From Cuspidothrix issatschenkoi CHARLIE-1 (GTDB lineage Bacteria > Cyanobacteriota > Cyanobacteriia > Cyanobacteriales > Nostocaceae): 37,932 bases of DNA. The notes beneath the pieces were generated by a model, which was given only the letters and a program-made list of their open reading frames with translations, ran no database searches and had not been told where the DNA came from. Shown here piece by piece: positions 8,486-15,786 of the stretch (positions are counted from its first letter, which is position 1; every line of letters begins with the position of its first letter). The stretch spans positions 106,586-144,517 of the forward strand of contig NZ_PGEM01000025.1 of NCBI RefSeq assembly GCF_002934005.1, in the 5' to 3' direction. A program made the translations under genes and the position numbers.

Positions 8486-9322
8486 CTAAAGTATTTTTTC
8501 TAATCCATATACTAATGACTTTAGCTGATTAACTTTGCGAATGGCTAATATTACTCCTGGCATATAACAGGAGCGATCGCTGGTATCATGACGTAAGGTA
8601 TAAATTTGTCCTGCTGCGCCGAAAATCACCTCTTGATGAGCTATTAGTCCTGGTAAGCGCACACTATGAATTCTAATCCCTTCGTCTGCTAAACTGCCTC
8701 TAGCTCCGGCTATTTTCTCAGTTTCTTCGACAATAGGTGTGTTAAAGCTTTTACCCATTTCGGCTAATAACTGAGCAGTTTGAATAGCTGTACCGCTAGG
8801 CGCATCAGCTTTTTGGTTATGATGAAGTTCAATAATTTCTACATGATCAAAATATTGGGAAGCTCTGACAGCAGCTTCTTGTAGTAATACCATACCAATG
8901 GAAAAGTTAGGAATCACCAAACAACCGGTACTTGCTTTTTCGGCAAAATCGCTTAATTCTTGGAGTTGTGCCGGACTTAAACCTGTAGTTCCCACCACTG
9001 GACGAATTCCATAGGCGATCGCACTGCGAATATTATCATACACTACATCAGGATGGGTAAAGTCAACTATGACCCCCGGTTGCATCTGTCTTTCTCCCGC
9101 CACATACCCCAACATTGGTTCTAATTGATTGGTAATCGGTACTTCTAAGGGTTCACTTAAACCCGCTAGTTCCCCAGCATCTTTATCTTGATGTTCGGGC
9201 GTTGTATCAATTGCCCCCATTAACACTAAATCAGATGCTTGAGCTACTGCTTTAATCACCTCACGTCCCATTTTACCAGCAGCACCGTTAACGATAACGG
9301 GAATAGAACCTTGATTGCTCAT
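8486..9322 (-). CDS. dapB: 4-hydroxy-tetrahydrodipicolinate reductase
   Basis: A 278-residue enzyme that reduces hydroxy-tetrahydrodipicolinate to tetrahydrodipicolinate with NAD(P)H in lysine and diaminopimelate synthesis. The N-terminal Rossmann motif is [12 protein letters not shown] (about residues 11-22). The conserved family signature [15 protein letters not shown] carries the catalytic His and Lys and lies in the middle of the protein. [15 protein letters not shown] and [15 protein letters not shown] are all typical. The start is the ATG at 9322 ([11 protein letters not shown]). Length agrees with cyanobacterial DapB. It contains two HIP1 sites (8573 and 9016 regions). Confidence 0.96.
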   Translation of the reverse strand: MSNQGSIPVIVNGAAGKMGREVIKAVAQASDLVLMGAIDTTPEHQDKDAGELAGLSEPLEVPITNQLEPMLGYVAGERQMQPGVIVDFTHPDVVYDNIRSAIAYGIRPVVGTTGLSPAQLQELSDFAEKASTGCLVIPNFSIGMVLLQEAAVRASQYFDHVEIIELHHNQKADAPSGTAIQTAQLLAEMGKSFNTPIVEETEKIAGARGSLADEGIRIHSVRLPGLIAHQEVIFGAAGQIYTLRHDTSDRSCYMPGVILAIRKVNQLKSLVYGLEKIL

Positions 9323-9390
9323 AGATTTAACAATTATTTTGAATTCAACAGAGAAATTGTCTCACAAATACAAATTCTATCAAAATGTCA

Positions 9391-9495
9391 TATAGCAATC
9401 CTACCCCAATTATGAGAAAATACGTAGATAAAAATCCCTGTTTTATAAGCATTTGAGCCTTGTTGAACTCTCACGTATCATTTAGGATTGCTATA
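9391..9495. mobile_element. 105-bp MITE-like element with perfect 13-bp terminal inverted repeats
   Basis: TATAGCAATCCTA at 9391-9403 is the exact reverse complement of TAGGATTGCTATA at 9483-9495. The outer TA on each side is compatible with a TA target duplication, as made by IS630/Tc1-type transposases, leaving a 101-bp core. It has no coding capacity. It directly abuts the truncated nitroreductase gene, so its insertion, or a deletion at its edge, may have removed that gene's 5' end. Confidence 0.75.
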
Positions 9496-10326
9496 GCTGG
9501 AAATATCAAGACAGGAGTTTGAGATATTGTTTGTTGGATAGCGGACACCATTTGGGTGCTATCGCTGCTTCAGGATATCTTCATGAAAACAACATACAAC
9601 TAGGCTTTGATTTTGATAAACTTACTCTCAATGCAGATTTGGGATTTGAGAATAAGGAGTTTATTACTAGTTGTGTGATATCAGGAGAAGTGCAAGAAAA
9701 ACCAGTCAGACGCTTAAGGCTACCTATTCCTTTTGTCTGTGGTACTAACTATTTTCAAGTTAATCACTGTGTTGAAGATACCTATCAAACAACGTCTTTA
9801 CAGCCTAGTCACCAGCAAAAGCTAGAACATCCTCAACTTAATTTTGACCGAGAACGGTTTTTAGAAACCGTTTGGAATAGACGTTCTATTCGTCGTTTTC
9901 AAAAGCAGTCTATTTGGAGAAAATATCTATTGGCAAATTTTGCAAGCAGTTCGACAACCAATACCAACAGAGAATTTTGAGGAAATAGAAATTTCCTCAG
10001 TGGTGCATGATGTGACAGGAATCTCACCTGGGTTATATCAGAATACACATCTCATTAAAGCGGGAAACTTTAGGGGAAAAACCGTTTATTTGTGCATTAA
10101 TCAAGTGATCGCTAGAGATTGTGCAGTAACTTTGTTTTTTGTGTCCGATTATTTGAGTTATCAAATGGCTATGCAATTAGCCGGATTTATCGGACAGAGA
10201 GTGTATTTATTTAGCAATTATTGGGGAATAGATTATAGTGGGATTGGTGCTTTTTATGATGATGAAACCCAAGCCTTTCTAAAAACCAATAAGGACGTAT
10301 TGTATGCAATGGCAATTGGTAAATAA
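9496..10326 (+). pseudogene. SagB-type nitroreductase/dehydrogenase, 5' truncated and frameshifted
   Basis: Two frames together encode one protein of the SagB/ThcOx nitroreductase family (FMN-dependent dehydrogenases). The first frame is open from just after the MITE and reads YCLLDSGHHLGAIAASGYLH, ending with the nitroreductase opening motif RRSIRRFQKQSI. Near 9915-9930 the homology passes to the next frame (YWQILQAVRQPIPTENFEEI), which continues to the family's C-terminal SGIGAFYDDE and VLYAMAIGK. The shift equals one extra base or two missing bases. There is no ATG/GTG start with a ribosome site; only a TTG at 9519. The N-terminal part of a normal SagB protein is absent. I conclude the gene is non-functional unless the frameshift is a sequencing error. 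A small gene follows after 18 bp. Confidence 0.75.
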
Positions 10327-10344
10327 GTAGGACAATCACGGGAA

Positions 10345-10719
10345 ATGGCCAGAACAGAATTTCAATTTAATGCTAATGACAAGCATCCTATACAGCCAAC
10401 ATCAGCAGATATTATGCTTAGACAACAGTTAGAGCATTCAATTAGCAGGTATTTTTATGAAGGATGCGATCGCATTATTCATAATCTCCTGTCTCATTGT
10501 CGTTGGTATGCGACAACTCACGCGAGTATTTTGACTTTAGTAATTGAATGCCCCGATCAAGTTACTAACTGGCAAATTTTGCAACAAATTGTTCCTATGG
10601 CGAATGTTCTTCACAGTATTGTCAGCAGTGCCAAAATTCGAGTTTGTCCTCCCGATAATCAAAGCGTACCCTTTGAAATGAGAGTAGATGAGTTGCCAGT
10701 TTACCGTGATTGGGCATAA
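10345..10719 (+). CDS. Small conserved protein, paralogue of the gene at 12453
   Basis: A 124-residue soluble protein that I do not recognise. It is clearly related to the 114-residue protein at 12453-12797: an ungapped alignment of about 86 positions has 38 identities by my count. Shared features are LExSIxRxF, CDRI, the C-x-WY pair, ECPD/DCPD and AKIRV. Three cysteines (in CDRI, C-x-WY and CPD) are conserved in both copies. It starts 18 bp after the broken SagB-like gene and was probably cotranscribed with it. The start ATG at 10345 is preceded by CACGGGAA. It contains a HIP1 site at 10466. Confidence 0.65.
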   Translation: MARTEFQFNANDKHPIQPTSADIMLRQQLEHSISRYFYEGCDRIIHNLLSHCRWYATTHASILTLVIECPDQVTNWQILQQIVPMANVLHSIVSSAKIRVCPPDNQSVPFEMRVDELPVYRDWA

Positions 10720-10771
10720 TGGAAATTAGTATTTGAGATTGTTGATTAAGTCATCATATTCCGTTGGATAA

Positions 10772-11008
10772 TTGTCATTAGTTCCGCAAAAACTAAATCA
10801 GCAGAATGTTGAACAACGGTACTTAATTCTAGCCCCAAATGCAGATTTACTGCTTCAATCAAATAGACTGTTACATCTTGGGGAAAATCATCAGCAAAGA
10901 TTTTTATCCCCGCCGCCAAGGCATGATCCCAACGGAAATCATCTAAACCTCCAGGAGACCCCCACCAAAACTGTACTCAGTTTGGTGATGGGAGGAATGG
11001 AGGGTTAA
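10772..11008 (+). CDS. Doubtful 78-codon open frame
   Basis: An open frame running from a TTG immediately after a stop codon to a TAA at 11008. It has no ATG or GTG near its beginning and no ribosome binding site. The product (QQRFLSPPPRHDPNGNHLNL in the middle, ending in VLSLVMGGMEG) is low-complexity and not recognised. It could be the degraded tail of a longer gene from the same decayed locus as the SagB-like pseudogene. The Gly-rich end next to a SagB remnant invites a RiPP-precursor reading, but nothing else supports that. Confidence 0.2.
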   Translation: MSLVPQKLNQQNVEQRYLILAPNADLLLQSNRLLHLGENHQQRFLSPPPRHDPNGNHLNLQETPTKTVLSLVMGGMEG

Positions 11009-11090
11009 CTGTGAAACGTCCCTAAATTAAAATTTACTGAAATTCTGACTACATCTTTAATCATTGACTCTATAGTGGCTATAGAGGCCA

Positions 11091-11123
11091 AGATCCCCAA
11101 CTTCTTAGAGAAGTCGGGGATCT
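11091..11123. repeat. Palindromic repeat (GATCCCCGACTTC family), copy 2; likely cysK terminator
   Basis: AGATCCCCAACTTCT is followed by its reverse complement AGAAGTCGGGGATCT with one mismatch and a short loop. It lies 25 bp past the stop codon of cysK (minus strand) in a convergent gap, consistent with a terminator role. Confidence 0.8.
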
Positions 11124-11147
11124 TATACCCTTACCTAAATTATAAGA

Positions 11148-12089
11148 TTAACTCATCAAATCTTGAAACATGGCGGTGCTTAAATAGCGTTCACCAAAGG
11201 AAGGTTGAATCATGACGATTAATTTACCAGCATTTTCTGGGCGTTTACCTAAGGCAATGGCAGCACATAAAGCCGCCCCGGAAGATATACCTGATAATAA
11301 ACCTTCTTCTCTAGCTAATCTGCGGCCATATTCCATTGCTTCAGCGTCATCAACTTGGACAATTTCATCAATTAAATCTTGACGCAAAACATCAGGAACA
11401 AACCCCGCACCAATACCTTGAATTTTATGGGGGCCTGGTTTACCACCTGATAGAATTGGACTGTTGCTAGGTTCGACAGCGATCACTTGAAAACTTGGTT
11501 TGCGTTGTTTAATAACCTCAGCAATACCAGTAATTGTGCCACCAGTTCCGACTCCAGAAATTAAGATATCAACTTCTCCATCAGTATCCTGCCAAATTTC
11601 CTCAGCAGTGGTTTCTCTGTGAATTTTAGGATTAGCTGGATTAGCAAATTGTTGCAACATAAAAGCATTGGGAGTATTAGCAACTATTTCCTCTGCTTTG
11701 TTAATTGCGCCCCGCATTCCTTGAGGTCCTGGTGTTAATTCTAAAGTTGCACCATAAGCCCGCAGCATGGCGCGTCTTTCTTGGCTCATGGTTTCGGGCA
11801 TGGTTAAAATTAATTTGTAGCCACGGGCGGCTGCTACCATTGCTAAGGCGATACCCGTATTACCAGAAGTTGGTTCGACTAAAACGGTTTTGCCCGGCGA
11901 AATTAAACCTTCAGTTTCAGCAGAAAGGATCATACTTACGCCAATTCTATCTTTGACGGAAGCCGCAGGATTCATACTTTCTAGTTTGACAACTATCCTG
12001 GCTACCACTCCCTCCGCTTGGGGAATTTTATTTAACTGAATTAGTGGAGTTTTTCCAATAAGTTCTGTTACGTCTTTAGCAATTCGCAT
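11148..12089 (-). CDS. cysK: Cysteine synthase A (O-acetylserine sulfhydrylase)
   Basis: A 313-residue PLP enzyme that makes cysteine from O-acetylserine and sulfide. The PLP lysine is Lys46 in [11 protein letters not shown]. The phosphate/substrate loop is [10 protein letters not shown] (about residues 72-81). The glycine-rich phosphate-binding loop is [11 protein letters not shown], and SGISSGAA is near the C-terminus. The conserved GIGAGFVP segment fits CysK. The start ATG at 12089 has GAGGAT seven bases upstream. It sits between two paralogous small genes on the opposite strand, so it interrupts that pair. CysM is the alternative, but the motifs and length favour CysK. Confidence 0.95.
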   Translation of the reverse strand: MRIAKDVTELIGKTPLIQLNKIPQAEGVVARIVVKLESMNPAASVKDRIGVSMILSAETEGLISPGKTVLVEPTSGNTGIALAMVAAARGYKLILTMPETMSQERRAMLRAYGATLELTPGPQGMRGAINKAEEIVANTPNAFMLQQFANPANPKIHRETTAEEIWQDTDGEVDILISGVGTGGTITGIAEVIKQRKPSFQVIAVEPSNSPILSGGKPGPHKIQGIGAGFVPDVLRQDLIDEIVQVDDAEAMEYGRRLAREEGLLSGISSGAALCAAIALGKRPENAGKLIVMIQPSFGERYLSTAMFQDLMS

Positions 12090-12452
12090 TTATTATCCTC
12101 TAAAATTCATATATTAATCTATTTTGATTAGGTATTTAATCCCGTTCAGTTTTGATTCAACCATAACTATTTTACCATAATCTCTGTCCATTCCCACAAG
12201 AAAAATCTAGGCAATTGCTGAAAATAATCATATTGAACTTTCCTGATCATATCTTAATTTTGTTTTTGAGTTATTCAAGATATCTAGGGTCTATCTTTGT
12301 TATGAGATGCTGTGATTTGAGTACAGATTTTAGCTAAATCAAAAAATTTCAGGATGAATTAAATCTCAGCACACTAGCGTTAAAACCCTCATCTTTTTCT
12401 TTGCAGAAAAATCGAGAAAGTTTGCAACGCTACAATCAAGAGGTGCGAAATT
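12090..12452. other. Divergent intergenic region, cysK and small paralogue
   Basis: This 363-bp AT-rich region separates divergent genes. I see the cysK ribosome site (GAGGAT on the minus strand, ~12096-12101) and an AGAGGTG ribosome site before 12453. No GTA-N8-TAC match, tandem repeat, RNA gene or confident -35/-10 pair was found. Confidence 0.5.
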
Positions 12453-12797
12453 ATGTCTAAACTTCCGTTGCTTCCTCCCGATGATTTACCTCCTAATCAG
12501 GTAACAAAAGAGGATGGAATGCTACATTTGGAGTTAGAACAGTCTATTGGCAGATGTTTTTTCTATGCGTGCGATCGCATAACTCAAGTATTACTATCTA
12601 ATTGTCACTGGTACATAACTACAAATAAAACTACTTTAATGTTAATTGTAGATTGTCCCGATCTAGTTGCATACTGGCATATAGTCAGCAATATTCCCCA
12701 AATTGGTAATAGACTAGAACGATTCACCAAAAATGCCAAAATCCGCGTTTATCCTTCCTTTGGCAAGGGGTCACCTTTTGAAATTGGCCTAAATTAA
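12453..12797 (+). CDS. Small conserved protein, paralogue of the gene at 10345
   Basis: A 114-residue protein of unknown function. The start ATG at 12453 follows a good AGAGGTG ribosome site. It aligns without gaps to the protein at 10345 across its core: LEQSIGRCF, CDRI, NCHWYITT, DCPDLVAYW, AKIRV. It lacks the longer C-terminal tail of its paralogue. No signal peptide or transmembrane segment is present. The conserved hydrophobic-plus-cysteine pattern suggests a small globular domain, but I cannot assign a function. A HIP1 site lies at about 12570. It is followed by a perfect palindromic repeat. Confidence 0.75.
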   Translation: MSKLPLLPPDDLPPNQVTKEDGMLHLELEQSIGRCFFYACDRITQVLLSNCHWYITTNKTTLMLIVDCPDLVAYWHIVSNIPQIGNRLERFTKNAKIRVYPSFGKGSPFEIGLN

Positions 12798-12812
12798 ATT
12801 TTAATCACTAAA

Positions 12813-12845
12813 AGATCCCGGACTTCTTCAAGAAGTCCGGGATCT
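12813..12845. repeat. Palindromic repeat (GATCCCCGACTTC family), copy 3; likely terminator
   Basis: AGATCCCGGACTTCTT pairs with AAGAAGTCCGGGATCT around a single central base, giving 16 perfect base pairs. The arm differs from the other copies by a compensated change (CCGG in place of CCCG), so the pairing has been kept. It lies 15 bp after the small gene ending at 12797. Confidence 0.85.
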
Positions 12846-12897
12846 ATCTTATATCTTGTTATAATAAAATTAATACAAAAACATACCAGCCATAGTC

Positions 12898-13506
12898 ATG
12901 ATTAACAACTTTATCAATAATAAAAAAGAACTTTTTGACCGTTGGGCAAATAGTTATGATTGGACATTTCCTTCTTTTATTTACCAAGCTATCCATAAAA
13001 GATTGCTTTCACAAGTTGAATTATCACCCAATGCCAATGTACTTGATTTAGGTTGCGGTACTGGACGTTTATTAGATAGATTAGCAACACAGTTCCCAGA
13101 AATTCGCGCCACAGGTTTAGATTTATCCTCCCAAATGTTGCGAGTTGCGAGACAAAATAACCGCCACCATCCCCGCTTAATTTATATTGAAGGTAATGCG
13201 GAAAATTTACCCTTTGCTGAAGGTCAATTTGATGCGGTTTTTAATACAATTAGTTTCTTACATTATCCCCAACCAGAACAGGTTTTAAAAGAAGTCGCTA
13301 GGGTACTTTCTCCAGGAGGTAGATTTTATTTAGTGGATATTACTTTTAATAACTCATCATCATGTCAAATTACGCCCCATTCTCCTACCGGAATTAGATT
13401 TTATAGCCAAAAACAAAGAGAAGAAATGGGGAATAATGCTGGATTAAATTGCGTAGGTCATTATTACTTATTGGGTTTTGTATTATTAACTGTTTTTGAA
13501 AGATAG
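12898..13506 (+). CDS. Class I SAM-dependent methyltransferase
   Basis: A 202-residue protein of the methyltransferase type 11 family. SAM-binding motif I is VLDLGCGTGRLLDRLA (about residues 48-63). It is followed by motif II (TGLDLSSQMLRVAR), the AENLPFAEGQFDAVFN acidic loop, and the post-motif VLSPGGRFYLVDI. The closest general resemblance is to UbiE/small-molecule methyltransferases, but the C-terminal substrate-binding part is short and gives no clue to the substrate. No ribosome site is obvious; the ATG at 12898 is the only good start. Confidence 0.85.
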   Translation: MINNFINNKKELFDRWANSYDWTFPSFIYQAIHKRLLSQVELSPNANVLDLGCGTGRLLDRLATQFPEIRATGLDLSSQMLRVARQNNRHHPRLIYIEGNAENLPFAEGQFDAVFNTISFLHYPQPEQVLKEVARVLSPGGRFYLVDITFNNSSSCQITPHSPTGIRFYSQKQREEMGNNAGLNCVGHYYLLGFVLLTVFER

Positions 13507-13692
13507 GTTTTGGTGTTTTTAGGGATGAAAATGATTTTGCATAAATGTGGTGTACTCCACACACTCCCTTATGCCTTGCGGCACGCTTGCGCGAACAGGT
13601 GGGTGTGGGCTTCTCAGCGACTCTTCTCTAAAAACTTTGTAGGGACAATTCATGAATTGCCCCTAGGATAATTTTCACCAAATGTCTAACGA
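13507..13692. repeat. Repeat-rich gap with near-perfect palindrome at 13640-13665
   Basis: The gap between the convergent methyltransferase and hypB genes holds a 26-base palindrome (TAGGGACAATTC/GAATTGCCCCTA, 13640-13665) with one G-T wobble. On the minus strand it is followed by a short T-run (GTTTTTAG), so it may terminate the hyp cluster. Further left, GTGGTGTACTCCACAC (around 13549-13562) forms a small hairpin, and a GCCTTGCGGCACGCTTGCG stretch resembles a repeat common in cyanobacterial genomes. Confidence 0.6.
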
Positions 13693-14517
13693 CTAAACAG
13701 CAATCAAATTTGATGAATTATGTACCTGTTGACATAACCAATTATATAAACTTTCCAAACCTTCCCCAGTAGTAGATGAAACTTGGAAAATTTGCATATT
13801 TGGATTTACTTGTTTAGCATATTCAAGACAACGCTGCACATCAAAATTGATATAAGGTAATAAATCAATTTTTGTCAAAATCATAATATCACTACTGCGG
13901 AACATATAGGGATATTTAATAGGTTTATCTTCTCCCTCTGTCACCGATAAAATTACCACTTTAGCGGCTTCTCCTAAGTCAAATAAAGCCGGACAAACCA
14001 AATTTCCGACATTTTCAATCATCACCACAGAATTAAGAGGCGGTTTCAATTCTTGCAGACCTTTTTCGATCATGGAAGCATCTAAATGACAACCTGTACC
14101 TGTGTTAATTTGTACGACTTTACAACCAGTAGATTTAATTTTTTCAGCATCATTAGTAGTTTCTTGATCACCTTCAATGACGCTAATATTTAACCTATCT
14201 TTTAAATCATTAATAGTGCGAGTTAATAATGTAGTTTTACCAGCACCAGGGGAACTCATTAAATTTAAAGCCAGGATATTTCGACCTTTAAACCAACCTC
14301 TATTCTGGGCGGCCAATAAATTGTTTTTACCTAAAATTTCCTGTTCTAAAGATATAGTTGTATTGTGAACATTGGCATGAATATGGGCAGGTTCTTGGTG
14401 ATGATGGGAATGGTTAATTACAGTACCATCGGGTAAAGTATGGGTATGATGATGTTCATTTTCCATATTAGTAATTCTTGTTTCATTGTCATCAGAACAT
14501 CCGCAAGTTACACACAT
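13693..14517 (-). CDS. hypB: Hydrogenase/urease nickel incorporation GTPase HypB
   Basis: A 274-residue nickel chaperone GTPase that works with HypA to deliver Ni2+ to [NiFe]-hydrogenase precursors. The N-terminus has the high-affinity nickel motif MCVTCGC (Cys2, Cys5, Cys7), then a His-rich segment (HHHTHT, HSHHH, HIHANVH, about residues 22-51). The GTPase domain shows the P-loop SSPGAGKTT (about 88-96), VIEGDQET, the metal motif TGTGCHLDA with conserved Cys and His, IENVGNLVCPA, and the base-specificity motif TKIDLL. The gene overlaps hypA by 10 bases, so the two should be translationally coupled. It is the last gene of the cluster. Confidence 0.97.
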   Translation of the reverse strand: MCVTCGCSDDNETRITNMENEHHHTHTLPDGTVINHSHHHQEPAHIHANVHNTTISLEQEILGKNNLLAAQNRGWFKGRNILALNLMSSPGAGKTTLLTRTINDLKDRLNISVIEGDQETTNDAEKIKSTGCKVVQINTGTGCHLDASMIEKGLQELKPPLNSVVMIENVGNLVCPALFDLGEAAKVVILSVTEGEDKPIKYPYMFRSSDIMILTKIDLLPYINFDVQRCLEYAKQVNPNMQIFQVSSTTGEGLESLYNWLCQQVHNSSNLIAV

Positions 14518-14849
14518 AAATCCTCCACTTCGATTTCTTTGATTTTCAATTCTTCACCAGTCAATAAATCCAGTTTTACACTACCACATTCACAAATGCC
14601 AAAGGGTTTGTCTACATAAAATGTATTACCACATTCACGACATCTGGCCATTCCTGGTATTTCTAATATTTCTAATATTGCCCCTTCTACTATTGTACCT
14701 TGGGCGCAAATGTCAAAACAGAATTTGATAGCATCAGGCATAACTGCTGATAATTTACCCACTTCTAATAATACTTTTTGTACTTTTTTATTTTGGGCAT
14801 TTTCGCTAACTATGGCGATGATGTTTTTAGTAATTCCTAATTCGTGCAT
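14508..14849 (-). CDS. hypA: Hydrogenase maturation nickel metallochaperone HypA
   Basis: A 113-residue protein starting at ATG 14849 (MHELGITKNI), giving the nickel ligand His2 next to the initiator Met as in all HypA. An in-frame extension upstream to 14924 only translates a repetitive element and is rejected. The zinc site is CRECG (Cys70, Cys73) with CECGS (Cys86, Cys88). The second pair is C-x-C instead of the usual C-x2-C, which may be normal for this lineage. AAGGAAAT just upstream can serve as ribosome site. Upstream in the operon lies a toxin-antitoxin insertion between hypE and hypA. Confidence 0.95.
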   Translation of the reverse strand: MHELGITKNIIAIVSENAQNKKVQKVLLEVGKLSAVMPDAIKFCFDICAQGTIVEGAILEILEIPGMARCRECGNTFYVDKPFGICECGSVKLDLLTGEELKIKEIEVEDLCV

Positions 14850-14862
14850 ACATTTCCTTAAA

Positions 14863-14892
14863 CGAACCACAGAGGCACAGAGGACACAGAGT
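14863..14892. repeat. 30-bp dispersed repeat, copy A (before hypA)
   Basis: This 30-base sequence (CGAACCACAGAGGCACAGAG at its left end) is identical, in inverted orientation, to 20809-20838 upstream of hypF. It contains a 7-9 base internal periodicity (CAGAGG-CACAGAGG-ACACAGAG). Confidence 0.85.
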
Positions 14893-14905
14893 GAAGAATT
14901 AAATT

Positions 14906-14992
14906 GTAGGTTGGGTTGACGCAAGGAAACCCAACATTTTAAACAAAATTTTGTGAATTTGTTGGGTTGCGCTGTCGCTTAACCCAACCTAC
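14906..14992. mobile_element. ~90-bp MITE-like element, copy 1 (hypA side of the toxin-antitoxin pair)
   Basis: An 87-bp element whose ends GTAGGTTGGGTT and AACCCAACCTAC are inverted repeats. Inside them AACCCAACA pairs with TGTTGGGTT. It is nearly identical to 15681-15772 in the same orientation. Sequences of this GTAGGTTGGGTTGACGCAAG type are familiar from cyanobacterial genomes as dispersed repeats. Confidence 0.8.
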
Positions 14993-15021
14993 GATTAACA
15001 TATTCTAGGAAGTATCATAAA

Positions 15022-15369
15022 CTATAACAATTTTTGCAAGAGATTATAAATATCTCCCTTATCACCATCCTTTCTTAAACTTATACCAACTACCAAAATA
15101 ACTACCTTATCATTTTCCACTTGATAAACTATACGGTAGCGTTGCCCTACAGCCCTAAGACTACGATAATTTATTAGTTGTCCAGTTAAAGGTTTTCCCT
15201 GTTTTTCTGGTTCTATTTTTAGTTTATCAATTCGTGAACTTAGAGCTTTCTGGTGACGTTTATCTTTAATATTTGCTAACATCTCCAATGCTAAAGGAGT
15301 TAATTGAATTTCAAATTCAGTATTATCAGTTTGTGGTTTTTCAAAGTCCGAGTTTGAGTTTTGCATCAT
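15022..15369 (-). CDS. RelE/ParE superfamily toxin
   Basis: A 115-residue protein (or 114 from the second ATG at 15366). Residues ~20-115 match the RelE/ParE fold: FEIQLTPLALEMLANI helix, IDKLKIEPEKQGKPLTGQ, then the basic strand LRAVGQRYRIVYQVENDKVVILVVGI, ending in a helix. Toxins of this fold cleave mRNA on the ribosome (RelE) or poison gyrase (ParE). The basic and aromatic residues YRSLRAVGQRYRI fit the RelE type better. It overlaps the antitoxin gene by 29 bases, the usual order of antitoxin first. The ~18-residue N-terminal extension is unusual; translation may start further in. Confidence 0.85.
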   Translation of the reverse strand: MMQNSNSDFEKPQTDNTEFEIQLTPLALEMLANIKDKRHQKALSSRIDKLKIEPEKQGKPLTGQLINYRSLRAVGQRYRIVYQVENDKVVILVVGISLRKDGDKGDIYNLLQKLL

Positions 15370-15604
15370 TCCAACTAATAGTTTCTCCCCTGTCTGCTTG
15401 AGCTATACTTTCTTGTAATTGTTGGGTAAATTCTTTATCAAATAAAATTGCTAAAGTTTCTAATAAAGATTCATATTGCTCAAAACTAATAGCGGCCATA
15501 ACTGGTTTACCATGTTTGGTAATAATTATTGGCTCTTGTTGTACATCATCTGGCAAATCTAAAATTTGCTGTTGTGCTTCTGTAATTGTGAGGTGTTTTA
15601 ACAT
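15341..15604 (-). CDS. Phd/YefM family antitoxin
   Basis: An 87-residue protein with the Phd/YefM pattern: a short N-terminal LTITEAQQQILDLPDDVQ segment, EPIIITKHGKPVMAAIS (the DNA-binding dimer strand-helix), then a helical toxin-neutralising tail (FDKEFTQQLQESIAQA). Such antitoxins bind and neutralise the partner toxin and repress their own operon. The pair lies between hypE and hypA and is flanked by directly repeated ~90-bp elements, suggesting it was acquired after the hyp operon formed. Confidence 0.88.
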   Translation of the reverse strand: MLKHLTITEAQQQILDLPDDVQQEPIIITKHGKPVMAAISFEQYESLLETLAILFDKEFTQQLQESIAQADRGETISWNDAKLKLGL

Positions 15605-15680
15605 ATTCTCGTCACAAATAAGTATTGTATATGATTATATCACTAATTCATACACCAGATCCCCGACTTATATTAAAATT

Positions 15681-15772
15681 GTAGGTTGGGTTGACGCAAG
15701 GAAACCCAACATTTTAAACAATATTTTGTGAATTTGTTGGGTTGCGCTGTCGCTTAACCTAACCTAACCTAC
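15681..15772. mobile_element. ~90-bp MITE-like element, copy 2 (hypE side of the toxin-antitoxin pair)
   Basis: A 92-bp copy of the element at 14906-14992 in the same orientation, differing by an extra TAACC unit near the right end and one base in the centre. The ends are GTAGGTTGGG and CTAACCTAC. Just to its left, at 15657-15668, is a single arm (AGATCCCCGACT) of the palindromic repeat family. Confidence 0.8.
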
Positions 15773-15786
15773 ATAATTTATAGATT

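Noticed and set aside
9496-11008. A thiazole/oxazole-modified peptide (RiPP) cluster with SagB and a Gly-rich precursor
   Set aside because: The SagB-type gene is truncated and frameshifted, no cyclodehydratase (YcaO) is present, and the 10772 frame lacks a credible start.
14850-14924. Longer HypA with a 25-residue N-terminal extension
   Set aside because: The extension translates a dispersed 30-bp repeat and part of a MITE-like element. True HypA begins MHE, with His2 as nickel ligand.
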